In this document: in pieces, positions 6,907 to 14,191 of the stretch
Numbering within the stretch: position 1 is the stretch's first letter
Layout: each line of letters starts with the position of its first letter
From: Bacteroides sp.
GTDB lineage: Bacteria > Bacteroidota > Bacteroidia > Bacteroidales > Bacteroidaceae
Length of the DNA: 17,453 nucleotides
Assembly: GCA_030151885.1 (NCBI GenBank)
Contig: JASLCG010000078.1
Span: 1 to 17,453 of the forward strand
Direction of reading: 5' to 3'
Position numbers and translations under genes: made by a program
The notes under the pieces: model-generated
Databases searched by the model: none
Seen by the model: the letters and a program-made list of their open reading frames with translations, nothing else
Told to the model about the DNA's origin: nothing

Positions 6907-7926
6907 TTAATCTAGTATAGTAATCCAGCCATATTTGTCGGCCTCATCACCATATTGTATTGCTCTTAGCTTATTATATAACTGTGTACAGACTGGACCC
7001 GCCTTACCATCTTTCGCGATCACATATGACTTATCGTTATCTATATCATCAACTCGTTCTACTGGGCTAATAACAGCAGCTGTTCCACATGCTCCAGCCT
7101 CATCAAAAGTCGCTAATTCCTCTACTAATACAGGTCTTCTTTCTACAGTTAAACCTATTTCTTCAGCAAGTTGCATTAAACTTTTATTTGTTATAGAAGC
7201 TAAGATAGACTCCGATTTTGGTGTTATATATTTATCCCCTTTTATCGCAAAAAAGTTAGCAGGGCCACATTCGTCTAAGTACTTTTGTTCTTTCGCATCT
7301 AAAAATAACACTGCCGAATATCCCATTTGTTTCGCATGCTCACCAGAAGCCATACCAGCTGCATAGTTACCACCTACTTTCCAACGACCCGTACCTCGAG
7401 GAGCAACACGGTCATATTGTCTTAAAATCGCATAAGGAGTAGGTTTAAAGCCTTCTTTAAAGTATGCACCTACCGGAGTAACAAAAACTACAAATGTAAA
7501 ATCTTTTCCTGGATGTACACCCACTAAAGGAGTTGTACCAATAACCAATGGACGAATATATAAAGAAGCTCCAGACTCATACGGAGGGACAAAACGTTCG
7601 TTCAACCTTACTACTTTTTTAATAGCTTCAATAAAGGTCTCTACAGGAAGTTTTTGCATCATAATTCCTTCACATGAAGTTTGAAGTCTCTTAGCATTCT
7701 CTTCAATTCGGAAAATACGAATTTTTCCATCTTTGCCTCTAAATGCTTTCATCCCTTCAAAAGCTTCTTGACCATAATGAAGACAAGTAGCTGCCATATG
7801 AATATCTAAGTAAGGGTTACTACTGATTTCAATTTCTCCCCACTTACCATTACGACAATTAACACGAACGTTATAGTCTGTTGGCATATATCCAAAGCCT
7901 AACTTAGACCAATCAATTGTTTCCAT
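6907..7926 (-). CDS. ilvE: branched-chain amino acid aminotransferase
   Basis: IlvE uses pyridoxal phosphate to transfer the amino group between glutamate and the keto acids of Leu, Ile and Val. The 339-residue length and sequence fit the class IV fold, BCAT type II (the eukaryote-like branch). Motifs are YGQEAFEGMKAFRG (51-64), YIRPLVIGTTPLVGVHPG (123-140), the catalytic lysine Lys183 in GRWKVGGNYAAGM, LDECGPANFF, and the cofactor-phosphate loop GACGTAAVISPVERV. The gene starts with ATG 48 nt after the xseB stop. No promoter matching the consensus is visible in that gap, which contains only a weak GTTATA/TATAAC inverted repeat, so readthrough from xseB is likely. Confidence 0.96.
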   Translation of the reverse strand: METIDWSKLGFGYMPTDYNVRVNCRNGKWGEIEISSNPYLDIHMAATCLHYGQEAFEGMKAFRGKDGKIRIFRIEENAKRLQTSCEGIMMQKLPVETFIEAIKKVVRLNERFVPPYESGASLYIRPLVIGTTPLVGVHPGKDFTFVVFVTPVGAYFKEGFKPTPYAILRQYDRVAPRGTGRWKVGGNYAAGMASGEHAKQMGYSAVLFLDAKEQKYLDECGPANFFAIKGDKYITPKSESILASITNKSLMQLAEEIGLTVERRPVLVEELATFDEAGACGTAAVISPVERVDDIDNDKSYVIAKDGKAGPVCTQLYNKLRAIQYGDEADKYGWITILD

Positions 7927-7974
7927 ACTGTTATATTTTATATTCTTATAACTATAAAGATAACTTTTATTCGA

Positions 7975-8175
7975 TTATTCTTTATGATCTAGTAAAAGTT
8001 TTTCTACTTCTGTGTTTACAGCATTCAGTTTTTCAGAGCAAACTTTAATTAAATGGTTAGCCTCTTTCACCTGATTAGCAAGGATATCTATATCCAACTC
8101 TTGATTTTCAATTGTTTCAACAATTTCTTTTAATCTTGAGATTGCCTCTTTATATGACATTTCTGACGTTTTCAT
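7975..8175 (-). CDS. xseB: exodeoxyribonuclease VII small subunit
   Basis: XseB is the small helical subunit of exonuclease VII, which degrades single-stranded DNA in repair. The 66-residue protein contains the family signature SYKEAISRLKEIVETIENQELDIDILANQVKEA, two helices around the conserved L-x-x-I-V-x-x-I-E pattern. Its ATG (8175-8173) overlaps the xseA stop TGA (8174-8172) in an ATGA junction, typical of translational coupling between subunits of one complex. Confidence 0.93.
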   Translation of the reverse strand: MKTSEMSYKEAISRLKEIVETIENQELDIDILANQVKEANHLIKVCSEKLNAVNTEVEKLLLDHKE

Positions 8176-9410
8176 TCTTTATTAACTTTAGTATAAACAG
8201 AACCATCTTTCATTTGAATTTCAATAACTTCTTTAGTATTAATAGCATCCATCGTTGTCACAATATTATTATTCTGACGAATAATAGCATACCCTCTCTT
8301 TAAGATCAGCTCTGGCGATGAAGAATCAATATATTGCTTCAAAGACTCTAGCTTATGAAGAGAAGAAGATAATAAATACTTGGTACTACTTGATAATGCT
8401 GATGAAATATGACTCAACTGATACTTGTGGTCTGAAATTGCTAGTTTAACAGTAGATGGGAAGCTAATTTGTAAGTCTTTAAGCTCTTGGCTAGCACAAT
8501 ACATAATATCTTTAACCGCACTGTGAAACCTTGTAACTAAATCAAAGTAAGTAGATTTAGTTTCTAATACTCTAGCAATTAAAAACTCAGCAGCAGCAGT
8601 AGGTGTTTTTACACTTTTATAAGCTACTACATCCAATACTGTATCATCTCTTTCATGCCCAATTCCTGTAAGAATAGGCAGGGGAAACTGGGCACAGCCT
8701 GCGGCCAATAAGTAAGTATCGAAGCCACTTAAATCTGACGTAGCACCCCCACCTCTAATAATAACAACCAAATCAAATTCAGCTCTGCGTTCAAATACCT
8801 TATCCAAAGCCTCTAAGATAGTTCTCTCCACCTGCTCTCCTTGCATTATTGCAGGAAATAACTCTACATAAAAAGGAATACCATATTCATTTGCCAATAA
8901 TTGATCACAGAAGTCGCCATAACCAGCAGCTGTTTGCGAAGATATAACAGCAACACGCTGAGGTAGTATAGATAGTTCTGTCTCTTTATTCAAGTCTATA
9001 ACTCCCTCTTCTTCTAATTGCTTTATAATAACTTGCTTACGTTTGACAAGATCTCCAACTGTATATGTAGGGTCTATATTAACTACAACAAGACTATAAC
9101 CATATAATTCATGAAACTTTACTTCCACCTCTACCAGAACATTAAGTCCAGATCTAAAAGCTTCTCCTGTACTCTCTTCGAAATAGGGTTTAAGCATATT
9201 AAACAAACTAGCCCATATCATACCTCTAGCCTTGGCTATAGGTATAGCTGTTTGTTCATTTTTTTGAACAAACTCCATATAACAGTGGCCAGATGCATTA
9301 GTACGTACATCACTTAACTCTGCTCTAACCCAATAAGTGCTAGGTAGGCAAGTTTCAATGCTTTTTCTGACTAAACCATTAAGCTCTATTAAAGATAAAG
9401 CATCTTTCAT
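8172..9410 (-). CDS. xseA: exodeoxyribonuclease VII large subunit
   Basis: XseA is the catalytic subunit of exonuclease VII. From the ATG at 9410-9408 the protein has 412 residues; a TTG one codon earlier is also in frame, but the ATG is preferred. It has an N-terminal OB fold (about 1-110, with YWVRAELSDVR and GHCYMEF) and the catalytic part with LPQRVAVISSQTAAGYGDF, the glycine-rich VIIRGGGATSDLSGFD and TGIGHERDDTVLD. These are followed by KTPTAAAEFL and a C-terminal helical region ending in ILKRGYAII. The start codon shares one base with the TGA of the upstream S8 protease gene (TGATG), and the stop overlaps xseB. Confidence 0.96.
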   Translation of the reverse strand: MKDALSLIELNGLVRKSIETCLPSTYWVRAELSDVRTNASGHCYMEFVQKNEQTAIPIAKARGMIWASLFNMLKPYFEESTGEAFRSGLNVLVEVEVKFHELYGYSLVVVNIDPTYTVGDLVKRKQVIIKQLEEEGVIDLNKETELSILPQRVAVISSQTAAGYGDFCDQLLANEYGIPFYVELFPAIMQGEQVERTILEALDKVFERRAEFDLVVIIRGGGATSDLSGFDTYLLAAGCAQFPLPILTGIGHERDDTVLDVVAYKSVKTPTAAAEFLIARVLETKSTYFDLVTRFHSAVKDIMYCASQELKDLQISFPSTVKLAISDHKYQLSHISSALSSSTKYLLSSSLHKLESLKQYIDSSSPELILKRGYAIIRQNNNIVTTMDAINTKEVIEIQMKDGSVYTKVNKE

Positions 9411-10771
9411 CAATAACTGTTTTTATATTGTAGGTATGCATTCCATATGTTTGGAATTCCATACCCATAAATATTATCTGGAAAATCAGCTCTATCTCCC
9501 GATTTTCTAACTAATTCTATTAATTCAATAGCTGTTAACTGTGGACATGCCTGCCATAAACAAGCTATCATACCACACATTATTGGTGAAGCAAAAGATG
9601 TTCCGTTAGCTTTTCCAATTACACCATCTGTCTGCATAACATCAGATTTCCAACCAACAGCTACGACATCAGGCTTAATACGTCCATCAGCAGTATTACC
9701 TACAGACGAAAATGGGGCAAGTAAACCTTCACTATTAACAGCTCCTACGGTTATTATGTTTTCAGCATCGCCTGGTGCTGTAATTTTTTTCCAAGATCCT
9801 GCACCTGCATTTCCTGCACTTGAAACTAAAATCATTCCCTTATCTGCTATTTTAGAAGCTTGACGTGACATCAATGCATATTTACCATTTAAGTCTTTAT
9901 ATTTATAATTTTGACTTGCATCATCAAATTCATTATAGCCTAAGGAGGTATTTATTACATCTACTCCAACACTATCTGCAAACTCTACTGCTGCCGACCA
10001 ATAATCTTGTTCAATAAGATGCTCAGAGCTTTCATCTTCGCTTCTTAACAACCAAAAAGATGCATTAGGAGCTGTACCAACCATATAGTTTGGCTTATTC
10101 ATAGCTATACATGACAAGACCGACAAACCATGGCTATTTTCGGCATAAATATCACTCGACGGATCTACAAAATCTTTAACTCCTAGTATCTTAATATTGT
10201 CCATACCAGTTATTCGATCAAGATTATGAAAACCTGCATCAATAACAGCTATAGTCATATTTTCTCCTCTAAATCCTTTGTCGTGCAAGTTATCAACACC
10301 ACTAATTCTAATTTGCTCTTCGCCTGCCCCATAGAAGTTATCATAATACTTCATTTCGTTCGAGACACTATCTCTCTTAATAACTTTCTCACCAGGATTA
10401 CTAGATCCTATCCAAACAACTTTAACCTCTTTAACAAAAGGAAGAAGCTTAATTTCGTTTATTATTTTAGGGTCATTACAGGCTATAGTTACAAAATTAT
10501 CCCACTTCCCTGTAACTAATATTGTTGCTCCTTTTTCTTGAATCGCAGTTACATAAGAAGCACATACAGGTAGATCTGATTCATCTATACTAATTCCCTG
10601 TTTTTTACGTCTATCTATAGCTTTTTGGGATAAAAACTTATTCGGTTTCTTAATACTATATTCTGAAGCTAACTTATCAGTTAAAGTTATACGATACTTT
10701 AATGTATCAACTTGAGCAAAAACACTAAAGGTTAGTGTTAATGTTAGTAATAATGCACTAATTCTTTTCAT
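9410..10771 (-). CDS. secreted subtilisin-family (S8) serine protease
   Basis: A 453-residue S8 peptidase. It has a Sec signal peptide (MKRISALLLTLTLTFSVFA, cleavage before Gln20) and a pro-region of about 120 residues with an inhibitor-I9-like stretch (KWDNFVTIACNDPKIINEI, FVKEVKVVW). The catalytic domain has Asp178 in AVIDAGF, His214 in NSHGLSVLS, the oxyanion Asn321 in SSAGNAGAG and Ser392 in NGTSFASPIM, so the active site is intact. The sequence ends at GYGIPNIWNAYLQYKNSY, right after the protease fold, with no type IX secretion C-terminal domain and no lipobox, so periplasmic location or simple secretion is inferred. The gene overlaps the mnmA stop (ATGA) and the xseA start (TGATG), an unexpected place for an exported protease. 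The substrate is unknown. Confidence 0.93.
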   Translation of the reverse strand: MKRISALLLTLTLTFSVFAQVDTLKYRITLTDKLASEYSIKKPNKFLSQKAIDRRKKQGISIDESDLPVCASYVTAIQEKGATILVTGKWDNFVTIACNDPKIINEIKLLPFVKEVKVVWIGSSNPGEKVIKRDSVSNEMKYYDNFYGAGEEQIRISGVDNLHDKGFRGENMTIAVIDAGFHNLDRITGMDNIKILGVKDFVDPSSDIYAENSHGLSVLSCIAMNKPNYMVGTAPNASFWLLRSEDESSEHLIEQDYWSAAVEFADSVGVDVINTSLGYNEFDDASQNYKYKDLNGKYALMSRQASKIADKGMILVSSAGNAGAGSWKKITAPGDAENIITVGAVNSEGLLAPFSSVGNTADGRIKPDVVAVGWKSDVMQTDGVIGKANGTSFASPIMCGMIACLWQACPQLTAIELIELVRKSGDRADFPDNIYGYGIPNIWNAYLQYKNSY

Positions 10772-11856
10772 CGAAAAATATCTTTATTTTGTTCCACAAT
10801 CCAATTAATTCCTTTCTGATTCGCTATAAACCCACCTCCTAGAACTCTTTTTCCGTCATAAAAAACAGCAGATTGTCCTGGAGTAATTGCAGATGCTTCG
10901 TCATAAAACTTCACAAGCAACCTACCATCAGATAAACGCCTAACATCACACCTTACAGGACGACTTTTATATCTAATTCTCACTGTTATGTTTTCAGCTC
11001 CTATAACCTCCATCTCATCAATCAAACAATCATTTTCTACAAGCATATACTCAGCTCTAAGATCTTCTGCTTTCCCCAACATAACGGTGTTTTTATCAGC
11101 ATTAATTTTCAAGACATATGCAGGCTCACCTAAAGCAATATTAAGTCCTTTTCTTTGTCCTATCGTATAATATGCAAATCCTTGATGTTCACCTAATTTT
11201 TTCCCCTCCTTATTTACATAATAACCTTTACCAATCTCTGCATCAATACTTGGATAGTGCTCTTTCAGAAAGTCTCTATAGTCACCTTTAATAAAGCACA
11301 CCTCCATACTCTCTCCTCCACTGGCCTTCTTATGAAATCCTTTTGTTTCTAAATAGGCACGAACATCAGGTTTAGTCATATTACCTAGTGGAAACAAGCA
11401 TCTACTTAAAACCTCCTGTCCTAATGCCCATAAAAAGTAAGACTGATCTTTATGAATATCATTACCTGCTACCAGATAATAGTTGTCATTTTTTTGCTCT
11501 ACCAAAGAGTAGTGCCCCGTAGCAATATAACTACAGTTTAACTTATCAGCATATTCTAAAAGAACTCTAAATTTAAAAAGAGGATTACAATTTACGCATG
11601 GATTTGGAGTCCTTCCCTTTTTATATTCATTTATAAAGTTATCAACAATTATTTTTTTAAATTCTTTACGCTCATCGGCAATATAATGCTCTAGATTTAA
11701 CTTTTTAGCCCCCTCCGCAGCCTCTTCAGGAATATCTCCCCACACCTGCATAGTTACACCAATAGGTTCATAGCCCTGCTCTCTTAAAAGTAAACATACT
11801 GCAGTACTATCTATACCTCCACTAAATCCGACAAGTACACGTTTATTTTGTTCCAT
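10768..11856 (-). CDS. mnmA: tRNA-specific 2-thiouridylase MnmA
   Basis: MnmA adenylates and thiolates U34 in tRNA-Lys, -Glu and -Gln, using sulfur delivered by a persulfide relay. Counting from the ATG at 11856 (362 residues; an in-frame TTG lies one codon upstream), the PP-loop GFSGGIDST is at 10-18 and the first catalytic cysteine is Cys90 in PNPCVNCNPLFKF. HKDQSYFLWAL is at 135-145, the second active-site cysteine is Cys187 in MEVCFIKGDYRDFL, and GQRKGLNIA lies in the central domain. It ends with the C-terminal barrel including ITPGQSAVFYDG. Many Bacteroidales carry more than one MnmA paralogue, so a second copy elsewhere is possible. A hairpin terminator or attenuator sits just upstream, and its stop overlaps the S8 protease start. 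Confidence 0.93.
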   Translation of the reverse strand: MEQNKRVLVGFSGGIDSTAVCLLLREQGYEPIGVTMQVWGDIPEEAAEGAKKLNLEHYIADERKEFKKIIVDNFINEYKKGRTPNPCVNCNPLFKFRVLLEYADKLNCSYIATGHYSLVEQKNDNYYLVAGNDIHKDQSYFLWALGQEVLSRCLFPLGNMTKPDVRAYLETKGFHKKASGGESMEVCFIKGDYRDFLKEHYPSIDAEIGKGYYVNKEGKKLGEHQGFAYYTIGQRKGLNIALGEPAYVLKINADKNTVMLGKAEDLRAEYMLVENDCLIDEMEVIGAENITVRIRYKSRPVRCDVRRLSDGRLLVKFYDEASAITPGQSAVFYDGKRVLGGGFIANQKGINWIVEQNKDIFR

Positions 11857-11871
11857 CAATATATTTATAAT

Positions 11872-11894
11872 AAAAAAGAGCCAATCAGGCTCTT
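11872..11894 (-). terminator. hairpin terminator or attenuator between ispF and mnmA
   Basis: On the minus strand AAGAGCC (11894-11888), a 5-nt loop and GGCTCTT (11882-11876) form a 7-bp stem, with the T run continuing through 11872. It follows the ispF stop by about 20 nt and precedes the mnmA ATG by 15 nt. It is strong enough to end rex-FAH-ispF transcription, but no TAnnTTTG box is visible between it and mnmA. It may therefore act as a partial terminator or attenuator. Confidence 0.8.
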
Positions 11895-11915
11895 AAATTC
11901 TCTTGGTTATTAATA

Positions 11916-12392
11916 TTATTTTTGAATTAATACAGTAGCATAGGCTGCAATACCTTCTTGACGCCCAACAAAACCCAGTTTTTCTGTAGTTGTAGCTTTT
12001 ATTGATAAATCATCTTCCTCAATCTGCATCACTTCGGATAGCACTCGCTTCATTTCTGGAATATATGGGTTTAACTTAGGTTTTTCGGCACACACTGTAG
12101 CATCAATATTGCAAATAGAATATCCTTTCTCCCTTAGCAGTGTTACTGTCTTTTTGAGTAATATTTTACTATCAATATCCTTAAATTCGTTTGCCGTATC
12201 GGGGAATTGAAAACCTATATCTCTTAGATTAGCAGCACCAAGCAATGCATCACATAAAACATGTGTCAATACATCTGCATCGGAGTGACCATACAAACCT
12301 AATGAGTAATCTATTTTAATACCACCTAACCATAGATCTCTCCCTTCGGCAAATTTATGAACATCATATCCAAATCCAACTCTTATTTTCAT
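11916..12392 (-). CDS. ispF: 2-C-methyl-D-erythritol 2,4-cyclodiphosphate synthase
   Basis: IspF forms the cyclodiphosphate in the non-mevalonate (MEP) isoprenoid pathway. The 158-residue protein is full length. Metal ligands are visible as Asp10 and His12 in GFGYDVHKF and His44 in DADVLTHVLCDALLGA. DIGFQFPDT, the substrate loop KATTTEKLGFVGRQEGIAA and a short C-terminus follow. It lies 4 nt after the FAH-like gene and two genes after rex, so it probably belongs to a rex-led transcript, which might place isoprenoid supply under redox control (inference). Confidence 0.96.
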   Translation of the reverse strand: MKIRVGFGYDVHKFAEGRDLWLGGIKIDYSLGLYGHSDADVLTHVLCDALLGAANLRDIGFQFPDTANEFKDIDSKILLKKTVTLLREKGYSICNIDATVCAEKPKLNPYIPEMKRVLSEVMQIEEDDLSIKATTTEKLGFVGRQEGIAAYATVLIQK

Positions 12393-12396
12393 TGTC

Positions 12397-12993
12397 CTAA
12401 CATACTTTTAAAGATAATACATTGTTACCATCTAAATAGCCTTTGAAGTTTTGACCTATTTCCAAGTTTCCAACAGCATCAGCAGACTCACCAACAAATA
12501 TTAAATCTCCTATTTTAAGAGTATAATACTTGCTTATAAATGCAATAATATAATCGATTGAAGCTTTCATATCTCTTACTGATAGCCTCTGAATATGGCT
12601 ATCTACATCTAACCTTATATCGAAAGATTCTACATCAAGATTCTCTTTCTTTATAAAGCTACCTATTATAGACGATCCATCAAAGCCTGTTGATAACTCT
12701 AAAGGAGCTTGAGCTTCTAGAAGTTCTTTTTCTTTTTCAATATCCACTAAACTTAAACCGACAGTTACAGCATCATAATAACGATGAGCAAAACGTTCTG
12801 ATATATTTTTCCCTAATCTATTAATTCGATATACAATATTTAATTGATACTCTATTTTTTTTGCAAAATCAGGAATAAAGAACGGCTTACCATCCTTCAA
12901 TAGCGAAGAGTCTGGTTTAGAATAAACCGTAAAATTAAATTGAGTCTTATCTTCTGACGATAAAAAATTATGCCCTATATGAATAATCTTCAT
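12397..12993 (-). CDS. FAH-family-like protein with altered metal site
   Basis: This 198-residue protein resembles the fumarylacetoacetate hydrolase / 2-keto-4-pentenoate hydratase fold. KPDSSLLKDGKPFFIPDFAKKIEYQLNIV (26-54) fits the family pattern of KP, then a proline-containing strand, then YExEL. FDGSSIIGSFI (104-114) replaces the GFDTFAPIGP region, and KIGDLIFVGES (160-170) resembles the KPGDVIxTGTP motif. Family members bind a divalent metal through ExE and a later acidic residue. Here the pair is Glu48-x-Gln50, the expected KGFD lysine is Thr102, and no ND-x-T-x-RD motif is present. Catalysis is therefore doubtful, or uses a different site. It lies between rex and ispF with gaps of 5 and 4 nt. 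I cannot give a substrate. Confidence 0.78.
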   Translation of the reverse strand: MKIIHIGHNFLSSEDKTQFNFTVYSKPDSSLLKDGKPFFIPDFAKKIEYQLNIVYRINRLGKNISERFAHRYYDAVTVGLSLVDIEKEKELLEAQAPLELSTGFDGSSIIGSFIKKENLDVESFDIRLDVDSHIQRLSVRDMKASIDYIIAFISKYYTLKIGDLIFVGESADAVGNLEIGQNFKGYLDGNNVLSLKVC

Positions 12994-12998
12994 ATAAT

Positions 12999-13652
12999 CT
13001 ATTTATTAAAATTTAAGCGATTAAACATTACAGCTAAATGAGCATACAAAGAGGTATTCTGTACTACAATATTCTCAGGTACACGAATTCTAAAAGGGGT
13101 AAAATTCCATATAGCCTCAATACCACCATATATCATATAGTTCGTAATATCTTGAGCTATTTCAATAGGAACAGTTAGCACGCCTATGTTAACATCGCCA
13201 TACTCTTTCATTTTAGTTTGAAATTCTCGCGAATGAAAAATAGGAATACCATCAAATTCTTTACCTACAATATCTGGATTTATATCGAAACCTGCTACAA
13301 TATCTAGTCCAAAATGCTTTAGACCAGAATCTCTTAATAAAGCAGCTCCTAAACTTCCAACTCCAAATAAAAAGGCTTTGTGCATAGATGTAAAGCCGAG
13401 AAAATCCTCAAGTACAGTAATTAATTCATCTACTTGATAACCAACTCTAGTTTTACCTGATATATTAACATAAGATAAATCTTTTGCTATTTGCGACGAA
13501 TCTATATTCGTCTCTTTAGACAATTGAGTCGAAGAGACATAAATTTCACCTCGCTTCTTCATCAACCGTACATTTGACAAATACCAAGGCAGTCTTCTTA
13601 ATGTTGGCTCAGGTACTTTAATTTTATTTTTATACGGTATTTGATCACTCAT
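12999..13652 (-). CDS. rex: redox-sensing transcriptional repressor Rex
   Basis: Rex is a homodimeric repressor that senses the NADH/NAD+ ratio and controls fermentative and respiratory genes. The 217-residue protein has the N-terminal winged helix with VPEPTLRRLPWYLSNV (13-28), SSQIAKDLSYV and the wing SGKTRVGYQV (65-74). The NAD(H)-binding Rossmann domain has GVGSLGAALL (97-106) and the acidic FDIN (122-125). It is the first gene of a minus-strand run with an FAH-like gene and ispF. I looked for a Rex operator (TTGT-type inverted repeat) in the divergent region to the right and saw none, so autoregulation is not supported. Confidence 0.95.
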   Translation of the reverse strand: MSDQIPYKNKIKVPEPTLRRLPWYLSNVRLMKKRGEIYVSSTQLSKETNIDSSQIAKDLSYVNISGKTRVGYQVDELITVLEDFLGFTSMHKAFLFGVGSLGAALLRDSGLKHFGLDIVAGFDINPDIVGKEFDGIPIFHSREFQTKMKEYGDVNIGVLTVPIEIAQDITNYMIYGGIEAIWNFTPFRIRVPENIVVQNTSLYAHLAVMFNRLNFNK

Positions 13653-13675
13653 AACTACATTTTATTATATTACTA

Positions 13676-13683
13676 CAAAAATA
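13676..13683 (-). promoter_or_regulatory. -7 box upstream of rex
   Basis: The minus strand reads TATTTTTG, an exact TAnnTTTG element, 23 nt before the rex ATG. No good -33 TTTG is seen at 19-21 nt, so this is a partial match only. Confidence 0.35.
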
Positions 13684-13743
13684 CACTATTTTATTAAGAA
13701 TGAATAAACTTAATCATAAAGCTTATCAGTTAGAATCAGAATA

Positions 13744-13775
13744 TTTCATTTAAATAAAATAAATAAATACATTCG
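13744..13775 (+). promoter_or_regulatory. possible promoter of the SUI1/YciH gene
   Basis: TTTC (13744-13747), a 20-nt spacer and TACATTCG (13768-13775) each differ by one base from TTTG-N20-TAnnTTTG. The position fits the downstream ATG at 13798 with a short leader. The evidence is weak. Confidence 0.3.
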
Positions 13776-13797
13776 TAACTTATAATACAAGTAAATT

Positions 13798-14145
13798 ATG
13801 AAAAAAGACAACGATTGGAAGAAAAGATTAAATGTAGTATTCTCTACTAATCCAGATTTCAACTACGAAGAAGAGATAGATAATGAAATAACTATTGCTA
13901 AAAATCAGCAAAAACTGCGTGTTAGTTTAGATAAGAAGCAAAGAGGTGGAAAAGTTGTTACCTTAATAACAGGATTCGTTGGATCTGAAGATGACCTAAA
14001 AGAGCTAGGCAAATTTTTAAAGTCTAAATGTGGTACTGGTGGCTCAGCTAAAAATAGTGAGATCATTGTCCAAGGAGACTTTAAAATGAAAGTTATTGAT
14101 ATGCTTAAACAAGAAGGGTATACACAAACAAAACCTAAAGGATAA
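13798..14145 (+). CDS. SUI1/eIF1-like translation factor (YciH family)
   Basis: A 115-residue protein of the SUI1 (eIF1) fold. After a charged N-terminal tail of about 45 residues, the domain shows QRGGKVVTLITGF (48-60), then LKSKCGTGGSAKNSEIIVQGD (77-97) and a C-terminal helix. These match the GK-x-V-T and K-x-x-CGTGG-x-K-x-x-x-I-x-x-QGD signature. Eukaryotic eIF1 controls start-codon fidelity; E. coli YciH has been linked to discrimination against unusual initiation. Here a role in initiation is inferred only. The gene is single, divergent from rex, and closed by a bidirectional terminator shared with the tsf operon. Confidence 0.9.
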   Translation: MKKDNDWKKRLNVVFSTNPDFNYEEEIDNEITIAKNQQKLRVSLDKKQRGGKVVTLITGFVGSEDDLKELGKFLKSKCGTGGSAKNSEIIVQGDFKMKVIDMLKQEGYTQTKPKG

Positions 14146-14177
14146 AAAAAGGGTGCATTAATAATGCACCCTTTTTT
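14145..14177. terminator. bidirectional terminator between the SUI1 gene and tsf
   Basis: GGGTGCATT (14151-14159) pairs with AATGCACCC (14163-14171) over a 3-nt loop, flanked by A6 on the left and T6 on the right, so both strands have a hairpin plus T run. It starts at the SUI1-gene stop and ends 14 nt before the tsf stop, serving both convergent units. Confidence 0.92.
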
Positions 14178-14191
14178 ATATAACTAAGTAA

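Noticed and set aside
6935..7366. 143-codon open frame on the plus strand inside ilvE
   Set aside because: It is antisense to a fully supported aminotransferase, and its sequence is low-complexity (Ser/Ala/Pro-rich) with no recognisable domain.
7927..7974. GTTATA/TATAAC inverted repeat upstream of ilvE as a regulator site
   Set aside because: Six AT-rich base pairs around an 11-nt loop are expected by chance in this composition.
10226..10519. 97-codon plus-strand frame inside the S8 protease gene
   Set aside because: Antisense to a protease with an intact catalytic triad; no family resemblance.
13653..13797. Possible Rex operator in the rex/SUI1 divergent region
   Set aside because: I searched for a TTGT-type inverted repeat and found none of adequate length or symmetry.
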